Under the pieces are notes generated by a model. It searched no databases and had not been told where the DNA came from. It was given only the letters and a program-made list of their open reading frames with translations. A stretch of 64,000 bases of DNA from an uncultured Flavobacteriaceae bacterium (GTDB lineage: Bacteria > Bacteroidota > Bacteroidia > Flavobacteriales > Flavobacteriaceae), in assembly GCA_947497245.1 (NCBI GenBank), contig CANMFO010000005.1, positions 62,001 through 126,000 of the forward strand. The letters run 5' to 3'. Below are positions 8,610 to 18,900 of the stretch, piece by piece (positions within the stretch are counted from its first letter, which is position 1; every line of letters begins with the position of its first letter). The position numbers and the translations under genes are program-made.

Positions 8610-9332
8610 CTAATAAGTTACGTTCACAATTGGTACGTCGGCTAATAGACAATCTACATTATTGTGCAACCAGAGAAATGTTGCAGGACATTGGGAGCTG
8701 ATTTCCGCTGAGCGTAGTTTTTGCTTCGCTTCTTCCTTTCCATTCCCTGAAACCAACAGCAAAATTCTTTTCGATGACAGTATATCATGCATACCGAGTG
8801 TCAATCCCTTTGTGGGTTTGGATGGGATATCGGCAACCATTTTATGCTGTCGGGTCTGTGGGGCCAAATCCATTATATGACAATGGGGATGAAGAACATC
8901 GGCAGGTTCATTAAAACCTAGGTGCCCGTTTTTTCCCAAGCCTAAAATGCAGATGTCTATAGGACCTTCACTCTCTAAAACATTTTGTATGCGTCCACAT
9001 TCTTCTTCAAGAATTTCCGCAGTTGGATTAAAACCATAGTAGCGATCTTTTGAAATCTGTAGAGGAGTTAAAATATGCTTTTTTAAATAGGCATGGCAGG
9101 AACCTTCCTCGGATGGTAGGCCTACCCACTCATCCAAAGGTATCACTCTCGTTTCTTGAAATAGCTGTGTATTCTTTTGAGCTTCCCTTGCCAATTGCTC
9201 ATATAATGGCAAAGGAGAATTTCCCGAAGCAGTACATAATAATAGCTTTGGGTTGCGCTTTGCTTCGGTAATAACCATGGAAGCGGCATATTCACCCATT
9301 TCCGATATATTCGTAAAATCGATTATATTCAT
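8610..9332 (-). CDS. nagB: Glucosamine-6-phosphate deaminase-like protein
   Basis: A 240-aa member of the NagB/6-phosphogluconolactonase fold, converting glucosamine-6-phosphate to fructose-6-phosphate and ammonia if it is a true NagB. Visible signatures: phosphate-binding loop TASGNSPLPLY (about 34-44), catalytic Asp in PLDEW (D67), and GLGKNGHLGFNEPA (131-144) with the ring-opening His137 and Glu142. It is last in a three-gene operon with the GH4 glycosidase and a sodium symporter, 2 bp after the symporter. The C-terminus after WLHNNVDCLLADV is probably altered: an alternative end (LLVDQ-stop) exists at 6938-6972 beyond the oxygenase gene. The sugar may instead be a related amino sugar. Confidence 0.85.
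   Translation of the reverse strand: MNIIDFTNISEMGEYAASMVITEAKRNPKLLLCTASGNSPLPLYEQLAREAQKNTQLFQETRVIPLDEWVGLPSEEGSCHAYLKKHILTPLQISKDRYYGFNPTAEILEEECGRIQNVLESEGPIDICILGLGKNGHLGFNEPADVLHPHCHIMDLAPQTRQHKMVADIPSKPTKGLTLGMHDILSSKRILLLVSGNGKEEAKQKLRSAEISSQCPATFLWLHNNVDCLLADVPIVNVTY
8642..8676 (-). repeat. 35-bp repeat inside the nagB 3' end
   Basis: In-gene copy of the repeat at 6938-6972 (two mismatches). It encodes WLHNNVDCLL in nagB. The pair of direct repeats is 1.7 kb apart with the Rieske oxygenase between. Confidence 0.8.
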
Positions 9333-9334
9333 TA

Positions 9335-11131
9335 TTACCCTAGTGTTTTTGTCTTTTCAACAAGCCTTAGTGTTAGCCAACCACTTATCGCACCAACCAA
9401 TGCCAATACCATCGCGATCGTATAACTTCCTAAAACAGCGTGGCCTACACTAAATAAGATACTATTTAAGAAAGTGACTCCTAAAACAAAGCCTAACCAA
9501 CTGTTTTGCGAACTGCTATGATCAACTATTTCGGGTACTTGGGCAGCAATGGGACCCCACCACCCCTTGGGCCGTACTTTTTTATAGAACAAAAGCAGCC
9601 TGTCGTTCTCAACGGGCTTGGTCATAAAAGTTACGATCAGGCTTATCACTGTGCAGAGCACAAGTAATACTGCTGCCCGAATAAGGGCAACATCTTCGTG
9701 ATACCATCCATTTACCTGATTCAACAATGACTCACTGATCCATCCGAAGTTATAAAACCATTTTATGAATAAAAATCCATTTGCCAATATCAAAGCAGAA
9801 ATCATGCTTGCAATTTCGGACCAAGCATTGATCCGCCACCAAAACCAACGTAACATAAGGATTATGGATATGCCCGAGATAATTTCGATAATGTAGATCC
9901 ATGCCCCGGCAATGCTATCCATTTGCCAGGCTGCTGCTGCCGAAAGCAATAGTAAAATCACAATACTGATCCGCGATACCAACAAATAATGGCCATCATC
10001 TGCTTTGGTATTGATAAATCGTTTGTAGATATCGTTGACCATGTATGAACCTCCCCAGCATAAATGTGTATCGACCGTACTCATAAATGCGGCCATAAAT
10101 GCCGCTACCAAGAGACCTTTTAAGCCTGCGGGCAATACTTCTTTTATCATCATCGGGTAGGCCAATTCAGGATCTAAAATTAAGGCTGTTGATGCTTCAG
10201 AAATAGGTAAAATAACGATAGAGCCCAAACCTACCACTATCCATGGCCAGGTAAGAATGACCACTCCGGCAACGGCAAACCAGAGCGAAGCTTTGATGGC
10301 ATGCTTTTCACTCTTTGCTGAGAATAAGCGTTGCACAATATATCCATCACCTTGCGCCTGACCTAGCCATAACACACCAATAAGGCAAACAAAGGCAATC
10401 ATTTCGGTAGCGCCGATATGCGATAGATCGGGAAACATATCCAAGACCCCAGCTGGGGCATCCGCACTAGCAGCAATTTGGGAGGCAAGCTCTGTAGGCC
10501 CACCTACTTGAACCAAGATCAAGACCGCCAGTATTATGGTACTGATCGTTCCTGCTGAAAAATGCAGCATATCTAAAATCACTACCCCTTTGATGCCCGA
10601 TGTGAGCGTATGGATAAGGGCAAAAGATAGGGTAATGGTCAGTGCAAGTTCCGCACTCCACCCTAACATAATATTTGAAAATTTCAGCATGGCCAACATG
10701 ACCCATCCCAAAGAAATACAGTTTTTGAAGACTCCGAAGAAAGCAGCGGTAAAACCTCGAAGCACGGAAGCGGATTTACCACTATAGCGCAACTCGATCA
10801 TCTCTGCATCTGTCAATATCTCTGCCCTACGCCAGTATTTGGCGTAAAAGAAAACCATCATCATTATGCCAGTCCCCAGATACCACCAGAGCCAATTACC
10901 ATATATACCTTTGCTTCGTACCAATGCTGTAACGGCAAGGGGAGCGTCGGTGGCAAACCAGGTCGCGGCAATAGAGGTGCCCAATAGCCACCAGGGTAAA
11001 TTGCGGCCTGCAACGAAAAATTCAGTGATGTTCTTTGAATTGTGCTTCGCCACAAAAACACCAATGACTACCGTTAACAGCATGTACGAAACGATAACGG
11101 CCCAATCTAAAAATTCAAGATCCATGGGCAA
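9335..11131 (-). CDS. Sodium:solute symporter (SSS family)
   Basis: A 598-aa polytopic inner-membrane transporter of the SSS family that brings in a solute with Na+. The N-terminus shows the usual first helix and the FFVAGRNLPWWLLGTSIAA block (about residues 38-56), followed by many hydrophobic helices and the GDGYIVQRLFSAKSEKHA region of the family near the middle. Length and helix number (about 13-14) are normal. It sits between GH4 and nagB, so it probably imports the glycoside or free sugar that GH4 and NagB process. Because uptake is by symport and not PTS, the GH4 substrate is probably unphosphorylated on entry. Confidence 0.9.
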   Translation of the reverse strand: MPMDLEFLDWAVIVSYMLLTVVIGVFVAKHNSKNITEFFVAGRNLPWWLLGTSIAATWFATDAPLAVTALVRSKGIYGNWLWWYLGTGIMMMVFFYAKYWRRAEILTDAEMIELRYSGKSASVLRGFTAAFFGVFKNCISLGWVMLAMLKFSNIMLGWSAELALTITLSFALIHTLTSGIKGVVILDMLHFSAGTISTIILAVLILVQVGGPTELASQIAASADAPAGVLDMFPDLSHIGATEMIAFVCLIGVLWLGQAQGDGYIVQRLFSAKSEKHAIKASLWFAVAGVVILTWPWIVVGLGSIVILPISEASTALILDPELAYPMMIKEVLPAGLKGLLVAAFMAAFMSTVDTHLCWGGSYMVNDIYKRFINTKADDGHYLLVSRISIVILLLLSAAAAWQMDSIAGAWIYIIEIISGISIILMLRWFWWRINAWSEIASMISALILANGFLFIKWFYNFGWISESLLNQVNGWYHEDVALIRAAVLLVLCTVISLIVTFMTKPVENDRLLLFYKKVRPKGWWGPIAAQVPEIVDHSSSQNSWLGFVLGVTFLNSILFSVGHAVLGSYTIAMVLALVGAISGWLTLRLVEKTKTLG

Positions 11132-11162
11132 AAAGTATTAGGTTATGATAGCAAACACGCAT

Positions 11163-12536
11163 TTAATTTAAAGGGGGTAAAACATCTTTTTGCAAAGTCA
11201 GCATTTCATTGCACATTTCCACCGCATTACGATAGGAATTTACATTAGGTTCAATAAGAATGGCCTGTAACAGTTTGTCTTTGGACTGTTCGTTATAGGC
11301 TTCTACCAAAAGCTTGTGAATACTGGCATGCAGTCTAATAGTGGCCGCTATACCTTCAGGAACGGGTTCCATGGAAATGGGTTGAATTCCAGATGCATCA
11401 CAATACGCCGGAAGCTCTACTACCAAATCATCCGGCAAATTGGGTATGTACCCCTTGTTCGGTACATTCACCGATTCAAGCCATTGTCTTTCATTGCTAA
11501 TGACCGATTCCATAATAAGGGTCCCTATTTCCCTCGTTACTTTTAGGCAGCCTTCTTCATCTTCCCACGTCATTTCTTCGGTTTCCCCCATAGGGAATAA
11601 CCTTTTACTAGTGTCTTTGATCCAAGGGCGATCATAGTTTACCCGATCAGCCGAATAAACCCCTTCTGGAATTTCGTTCTTTTCCCAAGGATGTCCTTCA
11701 TAGGGATCATAGAAGAATTGTAATTGTGGAACGACAAATTCTTCGGCCCAGCGAATATATTCCCCGTAGTGGTTGGAGCCTGGAGATGGCCACTGTCCAA
11801 ATCTTCGCAACAAGATCCTACCCAATGCTATGTCGTGCCATTTAGCCAACCAATCTCCTTTTAATTCTGTTTCGCGTAATTTCGGATAAAGATCTTCACC
11901 TGTCGATTTATGCTTTATTTCTTGAAACCACGTAAAATGATTTATACCGCAGGCTTTCGTCTGCAGATCGTTCAACGGAATCTCAAGCATTTCCGATAAC
12001 TGGTCCCGACCAAATAAAACACCATGGCAAAGGCCCACTGTCTTGATACTTGTTAGTCGCGTTATCGCTTCACAGATTTTATGTTCGGGATTTGAGAAAT
12101 TCAATAAGAGTGCATCCGGACATAAACGTTCCATGGCCCGAGCCAAATCCATCATTATCTTAATGTTTCGCAAAGCGTGAAAAAGGGACCCTAGACCTCC
12201 ATTTTCGGCATAAACTTGTTTAAACCCATATTTTCTAGGTATATGAAAATCCTGCGACCAGTATACATTACGATCTTTTTCTACCGCGCAGAGTACGAAA
12301 TCGGCCCCTTTAATGGCCGCGTCCCTGTCCGTAGTTCCAACGATCTTGGCGCTGTGATTTAATTTTTTGCAGACATATTCAGCATGTGCAACAACATGCT
12401 TCAAATGTGGCTCATTAATATCCATTAAGTGGATTTCCAGTTCATTTTTGGAAAGTATCTCGCTCAATAAAATATCCTGGACCATTAATGGGCCAAACTG
12501 TAAACTTCCTGCTCCAATGTACGCTATTTTAACCAT
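11163..12536 (-). CDS. Glycoside hydrolase family 4 (NAD- and Mn-dependent)
   Basis: A 457-aa GH4 enzyme; this family cleaves glycosides by NAD+-assisted redox elimination and needs a divalent metal. Seen: nucleotide loop IGAGSLQF (7-14), acidic end of strand 2 (LMDIN), the NFSNPEHKICEAITR block (146-160), the metal ligand Cys170 (GLCHGV) and His200 (GINHFTW). Members act on alpha-glucosides, alpha-galactosides or alpha-glucuronides/galacturonides; specificity cannot be read here. First gene of the GH4-symporter-nagB operon, divergent from the AraC regulator with about 150 bp between them, which very likely holds both promoters. Confidence 0.92.
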   Translation of the reverse strand: MVKIAYIGAGSLQFGPLMVQDILLSEILSKNELEIHLMDINEPHLKHVVAHAEYVCKKLNHSAKIVGTTDRDAAIKGADFVLCAVEKDRNVYWSQDFHIPRKYGFKQVYAENGGLGSLFHALRNIKIMMDLARAMERLCPDALLLNFSNPEHKICEAITRLTSIKTVGLCHGVLFGRDQLSEMLEIPLNDLQTKACGINHFTWFQEIKHKSTGEDLYPKLRETELKGDWLAKWHDIALGRILLRRFGQWPSPGSNHYGEYIRWAEEFVVPQLQFFYDPYEGHPWEKNEIPEGVYSADRVNYDRPWIKDTSKRLFPMGETEEMTWEDEEGCLKVTREIGTLIMESVISNERQWLESVNVPNKGYIPNLPDDLVVELPAYCDASGIQPISMEPVPEGIAATIRLHASIHKLLVEAYNEQSKDKLLQAILIEPNVNSYRNAVEMCNEMLTLQKDVLPPLN

Positions 12537-12685
12537 AATATGTTTTTTTGTTTAAAGGCTGAATCTTAATTAAAAGCTCCTTTTGTTTAACATTAAAGAT
12601 GTAGTAAAGCTCAAACTTAAATTGAAGTAATCGATTTATTCTTGTAAATTACTGCACATGATTTGTAAAATTTGGCAATTATCCA

Positions 12686-13489
12686 ATGATTGATGAATAC
12701 GACCTTCGGCGATTTAATTTTGGTTTGAACGAAGCAAAACCCGTACATGTGATACTTAACAGTCACGAGGATTTCAATGACCATTATTTTGATATGCACT
12801 ACGAATATGAGCTAGGCGTTCTGATCAATGGTCGTATGAGGCGGGAATATATTGATTCCCAAATGGAAATTGGACCGGGTGATGTGTGGTTCTGTGGTAT
12901 GTGGGAACCCCATGGGTTTGAATTGTTGGAAACCCCCTGTGAAGCCGTTGTTTTTGTTACGGACCCTGAATACATCGCCAAGAACAGATTATTGAACCAC
13001 AATATTCTTTTGCCCTTCCAGGCCCCTCCAAAGTTAAGGCCAAAGGTTATGCCCGAGAATAGAACCCAGTTGATCGATTCGGCTCAGAAAACCAAAATGA
13101 TTTTTGAAAAATCCAATAATCCGGATTGGGCCAAATTGCAGTTTTTTCAGATACTTTTGGTGCTGATGGAATCATGGGAAGTCCCAAAGTTAAAGAACGA
13201 CTTTCGGGTAAGGAAGAATATTAGAAATGCATTAAAACTTGTCTTCGATGAAAAAAGATTGATATCAACTCAAGAGGCGGCTTCTGCCTGTAGTATGTCC
13301 GTCTCTAAATTCAGAGACATTTTTAAAATGTTAATGCATAGTTCCTTTTCAGAATTCGCACTTAAATATCGTGTTCGAGGTGCCATTGATCAATTAAAAA
13401 ACTCGAATGAGACCCAAGAGGCCGTTGCACTTCATTGGGGATTTACAGATGCAAGCCATCTGCACAAGTACATTAAAAAATTTGATTGA
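12686..13489 (+). CDS. AraC family transcriptional regulator
   Basis: A 267-aa regulator with an N-terminal cupin-like sensing region (about 20-110; NDHYFDMHYEYELGVLINGR, IGPGDVWFCGMWEPHGF) and a C-terminal AraC helix-turn-helix domain (about 170-267; STQEAASACSMSVSKFRDIF, EAVALHWGFTDASHLHKYIK). It is transcribed away from the GH4-symporter-nagB operon. By position it most likely senses the imported sugar and activates that operon; it could also act on the sigma/SusCD operon downstream. Start at ATG 12686 keeps the whole cupin strand. Confidence 0.9.
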   Translation: MIDEYDLRRFNFGLNEAKPVHVILNSHEDFNDHYFDMHYEYELGVLINGRMRREYIDSQMEIGPGDVWFCGMWEPHGFELLETPCEAVVFVTDPEYIAKNRLLNHNILLPFQAPPKLRPKVMPENRTQLIDSAQKTKMIFEKSNNPDWAKLQFFQILLVLMESWEVPKLKNDFRVRKNIRNALKLVFDEKRLISTQEAASACSMSVSKFRDIFKMLMHSSFSEFALKYRVRGAIDQLKNSNETQEAVALHWGFTDASHLHKYIKKFD

Positions 13490-13622
13490 AGCTATTCTAT
13501 ACCATAACACTAATACAGTACCGAATAAATTGAAAGCACCATAAACGAACAATTACTGTGACGCTCATCAAGTTCTTAAGTTATTTGATAAATTCGCAAA
13601 ATATTTCTAAAAAATCTCGTAA

Positions 13623-13650
13623 ATGACAATTAATTAAGGAAATAATTGTC
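13623..13650. promoter_or_regulatory. Dyad TGACAATTA-N10-TAATTGTCA upstream of sigma gene
   Basis: Nine-base perfect inverted arms with a 10-base spacer, in the 384-bp AT-rich gap between the AraC and sigma genes (13490-13873). Spacing suits a dimeric regulator. It sits only 3 bp before the second palindrome. Confidence 0.45.
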
Positions 13651-13653
13651 ATG

Positions 13654-13669
13654 TATGCAAACGTTTGCA
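13654..13669. promoter_or_regulatory. LacI-type operator palindrome ATGCAAACGTTTGCAT
   Basis: A perfect 16-bp palindrome with central CG, the pattern bound by LacI/GalR-family repressors (AAACGTTT core). It lies about 205 bp upstream of the ECF sigma ATG. No LacI-family gene is present in the window, so the regulator would be encoded elsewhere. The rest of the gap holds no gene that I can see. Confidence 0.5.
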
Positions 13670-13873
13670 TTGGGATTTAGACCTATATTTTTTGGACTTT
13701 CATTTTTTTTATCTTGTTTTGGATTGTATTCAGTTTTGCTCAATGCTTTAGAATTTGGTTTTTTTTTCAAAAGAATCATTCTTTTGAATTGATTGTTATA
13801 TACCAATTTACTGAAGAAAAATTTTATACATTTATAAAAGTATCACAACATTAATTGAAGAGTTGTTACCTAA

Positions 13874-14458
13874 ATGTCAGTAAAAAAACTTAGCACGAAC
13901 GATTTGCTGCTAGCGGATTTCCAGAAAGGAAATCAGCAAGCTTTTCGCGCGTTGTTTGAACTGTTCTGGGAACCAATGTTCGTCAATGCCAAGTCTATTG
14001 TTAGAAATGCTGATATTGCCAAAGATATTGTTCAGAATATTTGGGTAGATATATGGGAAAAAAGGGAACACAGGGAGATCAGAAAAATTGAGCCCTATAT
14101 TTTTAGAGCTGTAAGCAATGGCTGCTTTAAATATTTAAGGGACAATAAATTTAATACTGTTCAATTTGAAGTTATCAAATCATTACAATTGACCTCCAAA
14201 TCAAGTGTTGAACACCAGCATGATTTGGAAGAGACCCTTATAAATATTGAGAAGTCCATGAGCCAACTGGCTCCAAGGTGCCGGCAAATTTTTAGGCTAA
14301 GCCGTATGGAAGAATTTAGTAATGAAGAAATTTCCCAACGCCTAGGTATATCTAAAGGATCTGTTGAAAATCAAATGTCTCTTGCCTTAAAATCTATGAA
14401 GCATAACTTAGTGAATGCCTCCTCCTCCCTTACCGTTCTTTTTATTTTCCTTTTGTAA
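13874..14458 (+). CDS. ECF RNA polymerase sigma-70 factor (SusCD-locus type)
   Basis: A 194-aa extracytoplasmic-function sigma factor. Region 2 is at about 10-75 (FQKGNQQAFRALFELFWEPM, DIVQNIWVDIWEKRE) and region 4 at about 125-178 (LAPRCRQIFRLSRMEEFSNE, ISQRLGISKGSVENQMS). The C-terminal tail ends in a hydrophobic SSSLTVLFIFLL stretch that is common in Bacteroidota versions. It heads an operon with an anti-sigma FecR gene and an STN-type SusC, the classical set for substrate-triggered trans-envelope induction: SusC signals to FecR, which releases this sigma to transcribe the operon. Confidence 0.93.
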   Translation: MSVKKLSTNDLLLADFQKGNQQAFRALFELFWEPMFVNAKSIVRNADIAKDIVQNIWVDIWEKREHREIRKIEPYIFRAVSNGCFKYLRDNKFNTVQFEVIKSLQLTSKSSVEHQHDLEETLINIEKSMSQLAPRCRQIFRLSRMEEFSNEEISQRLGISKGSVENQMSLALKSMKHNLVNASSSLTVLFIFLL

Positions 14459-14582
14459 TTCAATTTCTCATTCCCTTTTAAACACGAATAAACTTTTTGC
14501 AAAAGTTAATAAAATGTTAAAAAAGCGATTGTCGTGTGAGATAATGGCTCTTATGGGTTCTTATGAATTCATAGCTATAACA

Positions 14583-15707
14583 ATGCAGGAAAAAGAATTT
14601 AGAAAATTGTTGGACAAATACCTTAATGGATCAATATCCGAAGAGGAAGAAAATCTATTGAATAAATTTAAGGAAGAACTAAAGTTAAATGCTGAGCCTA
14701 ACTTTCAGAATGAAACCGAAAAACATAATATAGAGAAATCCCTATGGACAGGTATTAATGTTCAGAAAAGTGCAAATTCCAAAAATAGAAAACCTGTAAA
14801 TTGGAAAATTACAGCAGCAGCGGCCGTATTTATAGGAATTATTGCTACTGCCTATATCTTCATGCAAAACCTTGGGTTGAATACTCCAATTTCCATACCG
14901 GAAAATGCCATCACCTTACAACTTGAAGATGGTAGTATTAAAATAATTGAAGAAGATCAAACGGCCAAGGTCCTGGATAAAAATGGGAACTTGCTTGGGC
15001 AACAAAAAGGCAATCAACTAGTTTACAAAGAAACAAGTGCCGTAGAAAAATTGGTGTATAATACACTTACCGTACCCTACGGTAAAAACTTTGAACTTCA
15101 ATTATCAGATGGAACAACGGCCCATCTAAATGCAGGTTCTTCACTCAAATATCCCGTCAAATTTCTGAAGGGAGAGGAGAGACAAATATTTATAACCGGT
15201 GAGGCCTATTTGAATGTGGCCAAAGATTCACTACACCCCTTTATTGTAAATACAGGTGAGTTGAGTGTTAGGGTACTGGGTACACAATTCAATGTTTCAG
15301 CCTATCCAGAAGATGACGCTACCGATATTGTTCTTGTTGAGGGTTCGGTCAGCTTATTTACCAAGGCTGATGGTTATGATATCGATAAGAATACACTTTT
15401 GAAACCTGGGATTAAAGGAAGTTTCGATAGAGAAAAAAATAGTATTACCACAAAGGCTGTAATTACAAGTATCTATACTTCCTGGATGGATGGAGAGTTG
15501 ATTTTCCGGAATATGAGTTTTGAAAATATTCTTAAAAAACTAGAAAGGCACTATGATGTGGTCATCGTCAATAATAATAAAGATTTATCCCAGAAGTACT
15601 TTAATGCTAATTTTGGCAGTGAACCAATTGGAAATGTTCTTGAAGAATTGAAGATGAATTATGGGGTAGATTATGTAGTAAGCGGTGATGAAATAATTAT
15701 TAATTGA
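14583..15707 (+). CDS. FecR-family anti-sigma factor
   Basis: Start chosen at ATG 14583 (MQEKEFRKLLDKYLNGSI), giving 374 aa; the open frame extends further upstream but that part overlaps the sigma gene and looks unlike protein. The N-terminal 80 residues are the cytoplasmic sigma-binding part, one transmembrane helix follows at about 80-97 (ITAAAAVFIGIIATAYIFM), and the periplasmic FecR domain covers about 160-260 (TVPYGKNFELQLSDG, HLNAGSSLKYP, VRVLGTQFNVSAY). The C-terminus is a DUF4974/secretin-like domain that contacts the STN domain of the TonB receptor (FENILKKLERHYDV). It pairs with the sigma factor upstream and SusC downstream. Confidence 0.9.
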   Translation: MQEKEFRKLLDKYLNGSISEEEENLLNKFKEELKLNAEPNFQNETEKHNIEKSLWTGINVQKSANSKNRKPVNWKITAAAAVFIGIIATAYIFMQNLGLNTPISIPENAITLQLEDGSIKIIEEDQTAKVLDKNGNLLGQQKGNQLVYKETSAVEKLVYNTLTVPYGKNFELQLSDGTTAHLNAGSSLKYPVKFLKGEERQIFITGEAYLNVAKDSLHPFIVNTGELSVRVLGTQFNVSAYPEDDATDIVLVEGSVSLFTKADGYDIDKNTLLKPGIKGSFDREKNSITTKAVITSIYTSWMDGELIFRNMSFENILKKLERHYDVVIVNNNKDLSQKYFNANFGSEPIGNVLEELKMNYGVDYVVSGDEIIIN

Positions 15708-15829
15708 GAATTGAAAAAACCAATACAAAACAACCTATTAAAATAATGGCCTATGAGTTAAAACCAAAATTAAAATCAAAACTAGGAAAGAATCACCAGA
15801 TAAAATATTGTCGAAATGGGCAATAAAAA

Positions 15830-15860
15830 AATCGGAAAATGCTACACACATTCCCCGATT
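15830..15860 (+). promoter_or_regulatory. Imperfect hairpin in the FecR-susC leader
   Basis: AATCGGAAAATG and CATTCCCCGATT can pair with two mismatches around a 7-base loop, about 50 bp before the susC ATG. It may be a leader structure or weak attenuator; no T-run follows. Confidence 0.25.
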
Positions 15861-15913
15861 GGATTGAAGTGATCAAACTAAAAAAGATTAACCACAATTA
15901 ACACTATAAAAGT

Positions 15914-18900
15914 ATGAAAAAACTTCTTAAGCTAACAAGAAGCCCTCGTCCATTATTTAAATTTGATTTAAAGATGAAACTCAGCACATTGTTCATATTG
16001 GCCACTCTGTTTACAATGCAAGCCAATGATACTTACGGACAACGTACAAAAATCACATTGAATTTAAATAATGTGACGGTAGGGCAGTTGATTGACGAAA
16101 TTGAGAGTAGTACAAAATTTCAGTTTGTCTACAAAATAGAGGATGTAGACCTAAAACGGATAGTTACCGTAAATGTTAATAAAGAGAAGATCACAACGAT
16201 CTTAAATCGAATCTTTCAGGACACAAAAACTACGTTTAACCTAAACAAAAAACGGGTTTATTTGGTTTCTCGACCAGATCCGGGTATTCAAGTTATTTTG
16301 GAACCTGCGATTTCTATACCAATTGAGCAGAACACTATCAACGGCACTGTTTCAGATAAGAATGGCGCACCCCTTCCTGGAGCCAATATTTTGGAAAAGG
16401 GAACAACGAATGGTACCCAGACCGATTTTGATGGTAATTTCTCCATTGACGTTGCTGATGAAAATGCCAGTTTGGTGATTTCTTATATTGGGTTTAAGAC
16501 GGCAGAAATTGCGGTTAATGGGCAAACGACCCTGTCCATAACTATGGAAGAAGATGCGGCAGGTTTAGATGAGGTAGTAGTTGTGGGTTATGGAACCTCG
16601 GCGAAAAAAGATGTTACAGGTGCGATATCTTCGGTGAAGGGTGATGACTTCAAAAATGTTCCTGTCGAAAGTATTGACAAGGCCATTCAAGGAAGGCTGG
16701 CGGGGGTTCAGGTCGTTCGCAATGGCGGTGCTCCTGGCGGATCTACCTCCATAAGAATAAGAGGAGCTGGTACGGTCAATAATTCAGAACCACTCTATAT
16801 TATAGACGGAGTACCCACAACAGGAATTAATGGAATCAATCCCAACGATATTAGCTCAATCGAAGTATTAAAAGATGCTTCCGCTTCTGCTATTTATGGA
16901 ACCAGGGCTGCTAATGGGGTCGTTATCGTAACCACAAGAAAAGGGGTAAAAGGAAAGCTCAATGTAACAATAGATGCTTATACCGGCATATCAAATGTTG
17001 CAAAGACGCTTGATGTACTGGATGCCCCCACCCTGTCCGAAATTAAAAGGGAGCGCTATACCAACGATGGTATTGACGTAAACCCAATTTGGGAAGACCC
17101 ACAATATCAAACACAGCGGACGAACTGGCAAGATGAGCTTTTCAAAACAGGGGTAACAAATAACGTTGATTTATCAATTAGTGGAGGTAGCGAAAAATCA
17201 TCATTCTTATTTTCTTTGGGATATTATGAAGAAGAAGGTATTATTGATAAGGCTGAAACCGACCGTTTTAGTTTGCGGGTGAACTCAGATCATAGGATTA
17301 CAAAGTGGCTAAAAATAGGGCAGAATTTGTCCTTGTCAACTTCTTCGAACAATGGGTTTAATACACTGTCAGCCCAAAATGGATTGATATTTAGCGCTAT
17401 ACGATTCCATCCCGGACTTCCAATCAGGGATTCCAATGGGGATTTTAGTTCCAGTCAGGTCAGTGGGGAATTCGGGGATATCAATAACCCATTATTCGAG
17501 GTTGATATTAACGATGCGTCAAATAGATTTACAAGGTTGCTTAGTAATGCTACGGCAGAAGTAACCCTTACGGATGCCTTGAAATTAAAAGCCAATTTTG
17601 GTTTTGAAGCAGCAATTGGTGATTCTAGATCTTTTTTACCAGTGATTCTGAATCAGATAAGACAGCGTTCTTCAAATAGTGCCAATAGAGAATACGATCA
17701 GGCTACTTCCTTCTTAATGGAATACTTCCTGCAATATGACAAAACTTTTGCAGAAGATCATAAAGTAGGGTTTGTTGGTGGTTACACCCAACAATCATTC
17801 AATGCCCAGGGATTTAGTGCCACGGCAATAAATCTTCCCGATGAAGACCCAAGTCAACGTTTTCTGAGTACAGGCGAGGCAAATGCTACCGAAGAATTTA
17901 AATCGGAAGATGGATTAAGATCGGTTTTTGGCAGAATAAATTATGCATATAAAGACAAGTATTTACTCACGGCAACAGTACGATCAGATGAGTCCTCCAA
18001 ATTTGCCGAAGGAAATCAACGGGGTATTTTTCCGGCAGCTTCCGTGGGATGGAGAGTGTCTGAAGAGTCCTTTTTTGACAATGTAACCTTTATGGATAAT
18101 TTAAAGCTAACCGCTGGTTGGGGTGAGTTGGGAAATCAAAACATTCCTAGTTTCCAATTTTTGGCAAGGATAGGTCGTGGTGACAGATACTCATTTGGGC
18201 CAGATGGCAGTAATCAGGTTACAGGAGCCAATCAAATAAGTTTTGCAAACCCTGATGTTACCTGGGAAACTGTTGTGATGACCAATTTCGGGGCATCAAT
18301 GACTTTCTTGGATGATCGTTTAAGTGCAAACTTCAATTATTTTGTTAAGGACACTGAAGATATGCTACTTTCTCCCCCGACCATTGGTTCTCAAGGTAGC
18401 ACACCTTCGCCTTTCCTAAATATTGGGGAAATCAGAAATAAGGGATTTGAAGTAGAATTAGGTTGGACTGCCTCTAAAAATGACTTTACATATAGCATTG
18501 ATGCCAATGCCGCATTTGTTGACAATGAAGTCACCAAACTGGTAGAAGGTTCGTTTTTGGGTTCTAGGTTTTACGGAAGACCCAATCAGGAAATCTCCCG
18601 TACTATTGTAGGAAACCCCATTGCCACTTTTTATGGCTGGCGTGCCAACGGTCTTTTTCAGTCGCAAGCAGAAATTGATAATCATGCCGAGCAACCGGGA
18701 GCAGTGCCAGGGGATGTACGCTTCATAGATATTAATAATGATGGTGTGATTGATTCGGACGATAGGGAAATAATAGGAAGTCCGCATCCAAAAGTAACGT
18801 ACGGAATCAATACGAACTTTAATTATAAGGCTTTTGATTTGAACATGTTCTTTCTGGGTGTAGGTGGGGTAGAAATTTACAATGCCGATAGAATGCAAGG

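Noticed and set aside
14415-14582. N-terminal extension of the FecR frame (MPPPPLPFF...)
   Set aside because: Overlaps the sigma gene in another frame and is unlike FecR N-termini; ATG 14583 fits better.
18458-18898. 146-codon minus-strand frame inside susC
   Set aside because: Antisense shadow of a clear TonB receptor; same for the other long antisense frames inside SusC, SusD, GH and symporter genes.
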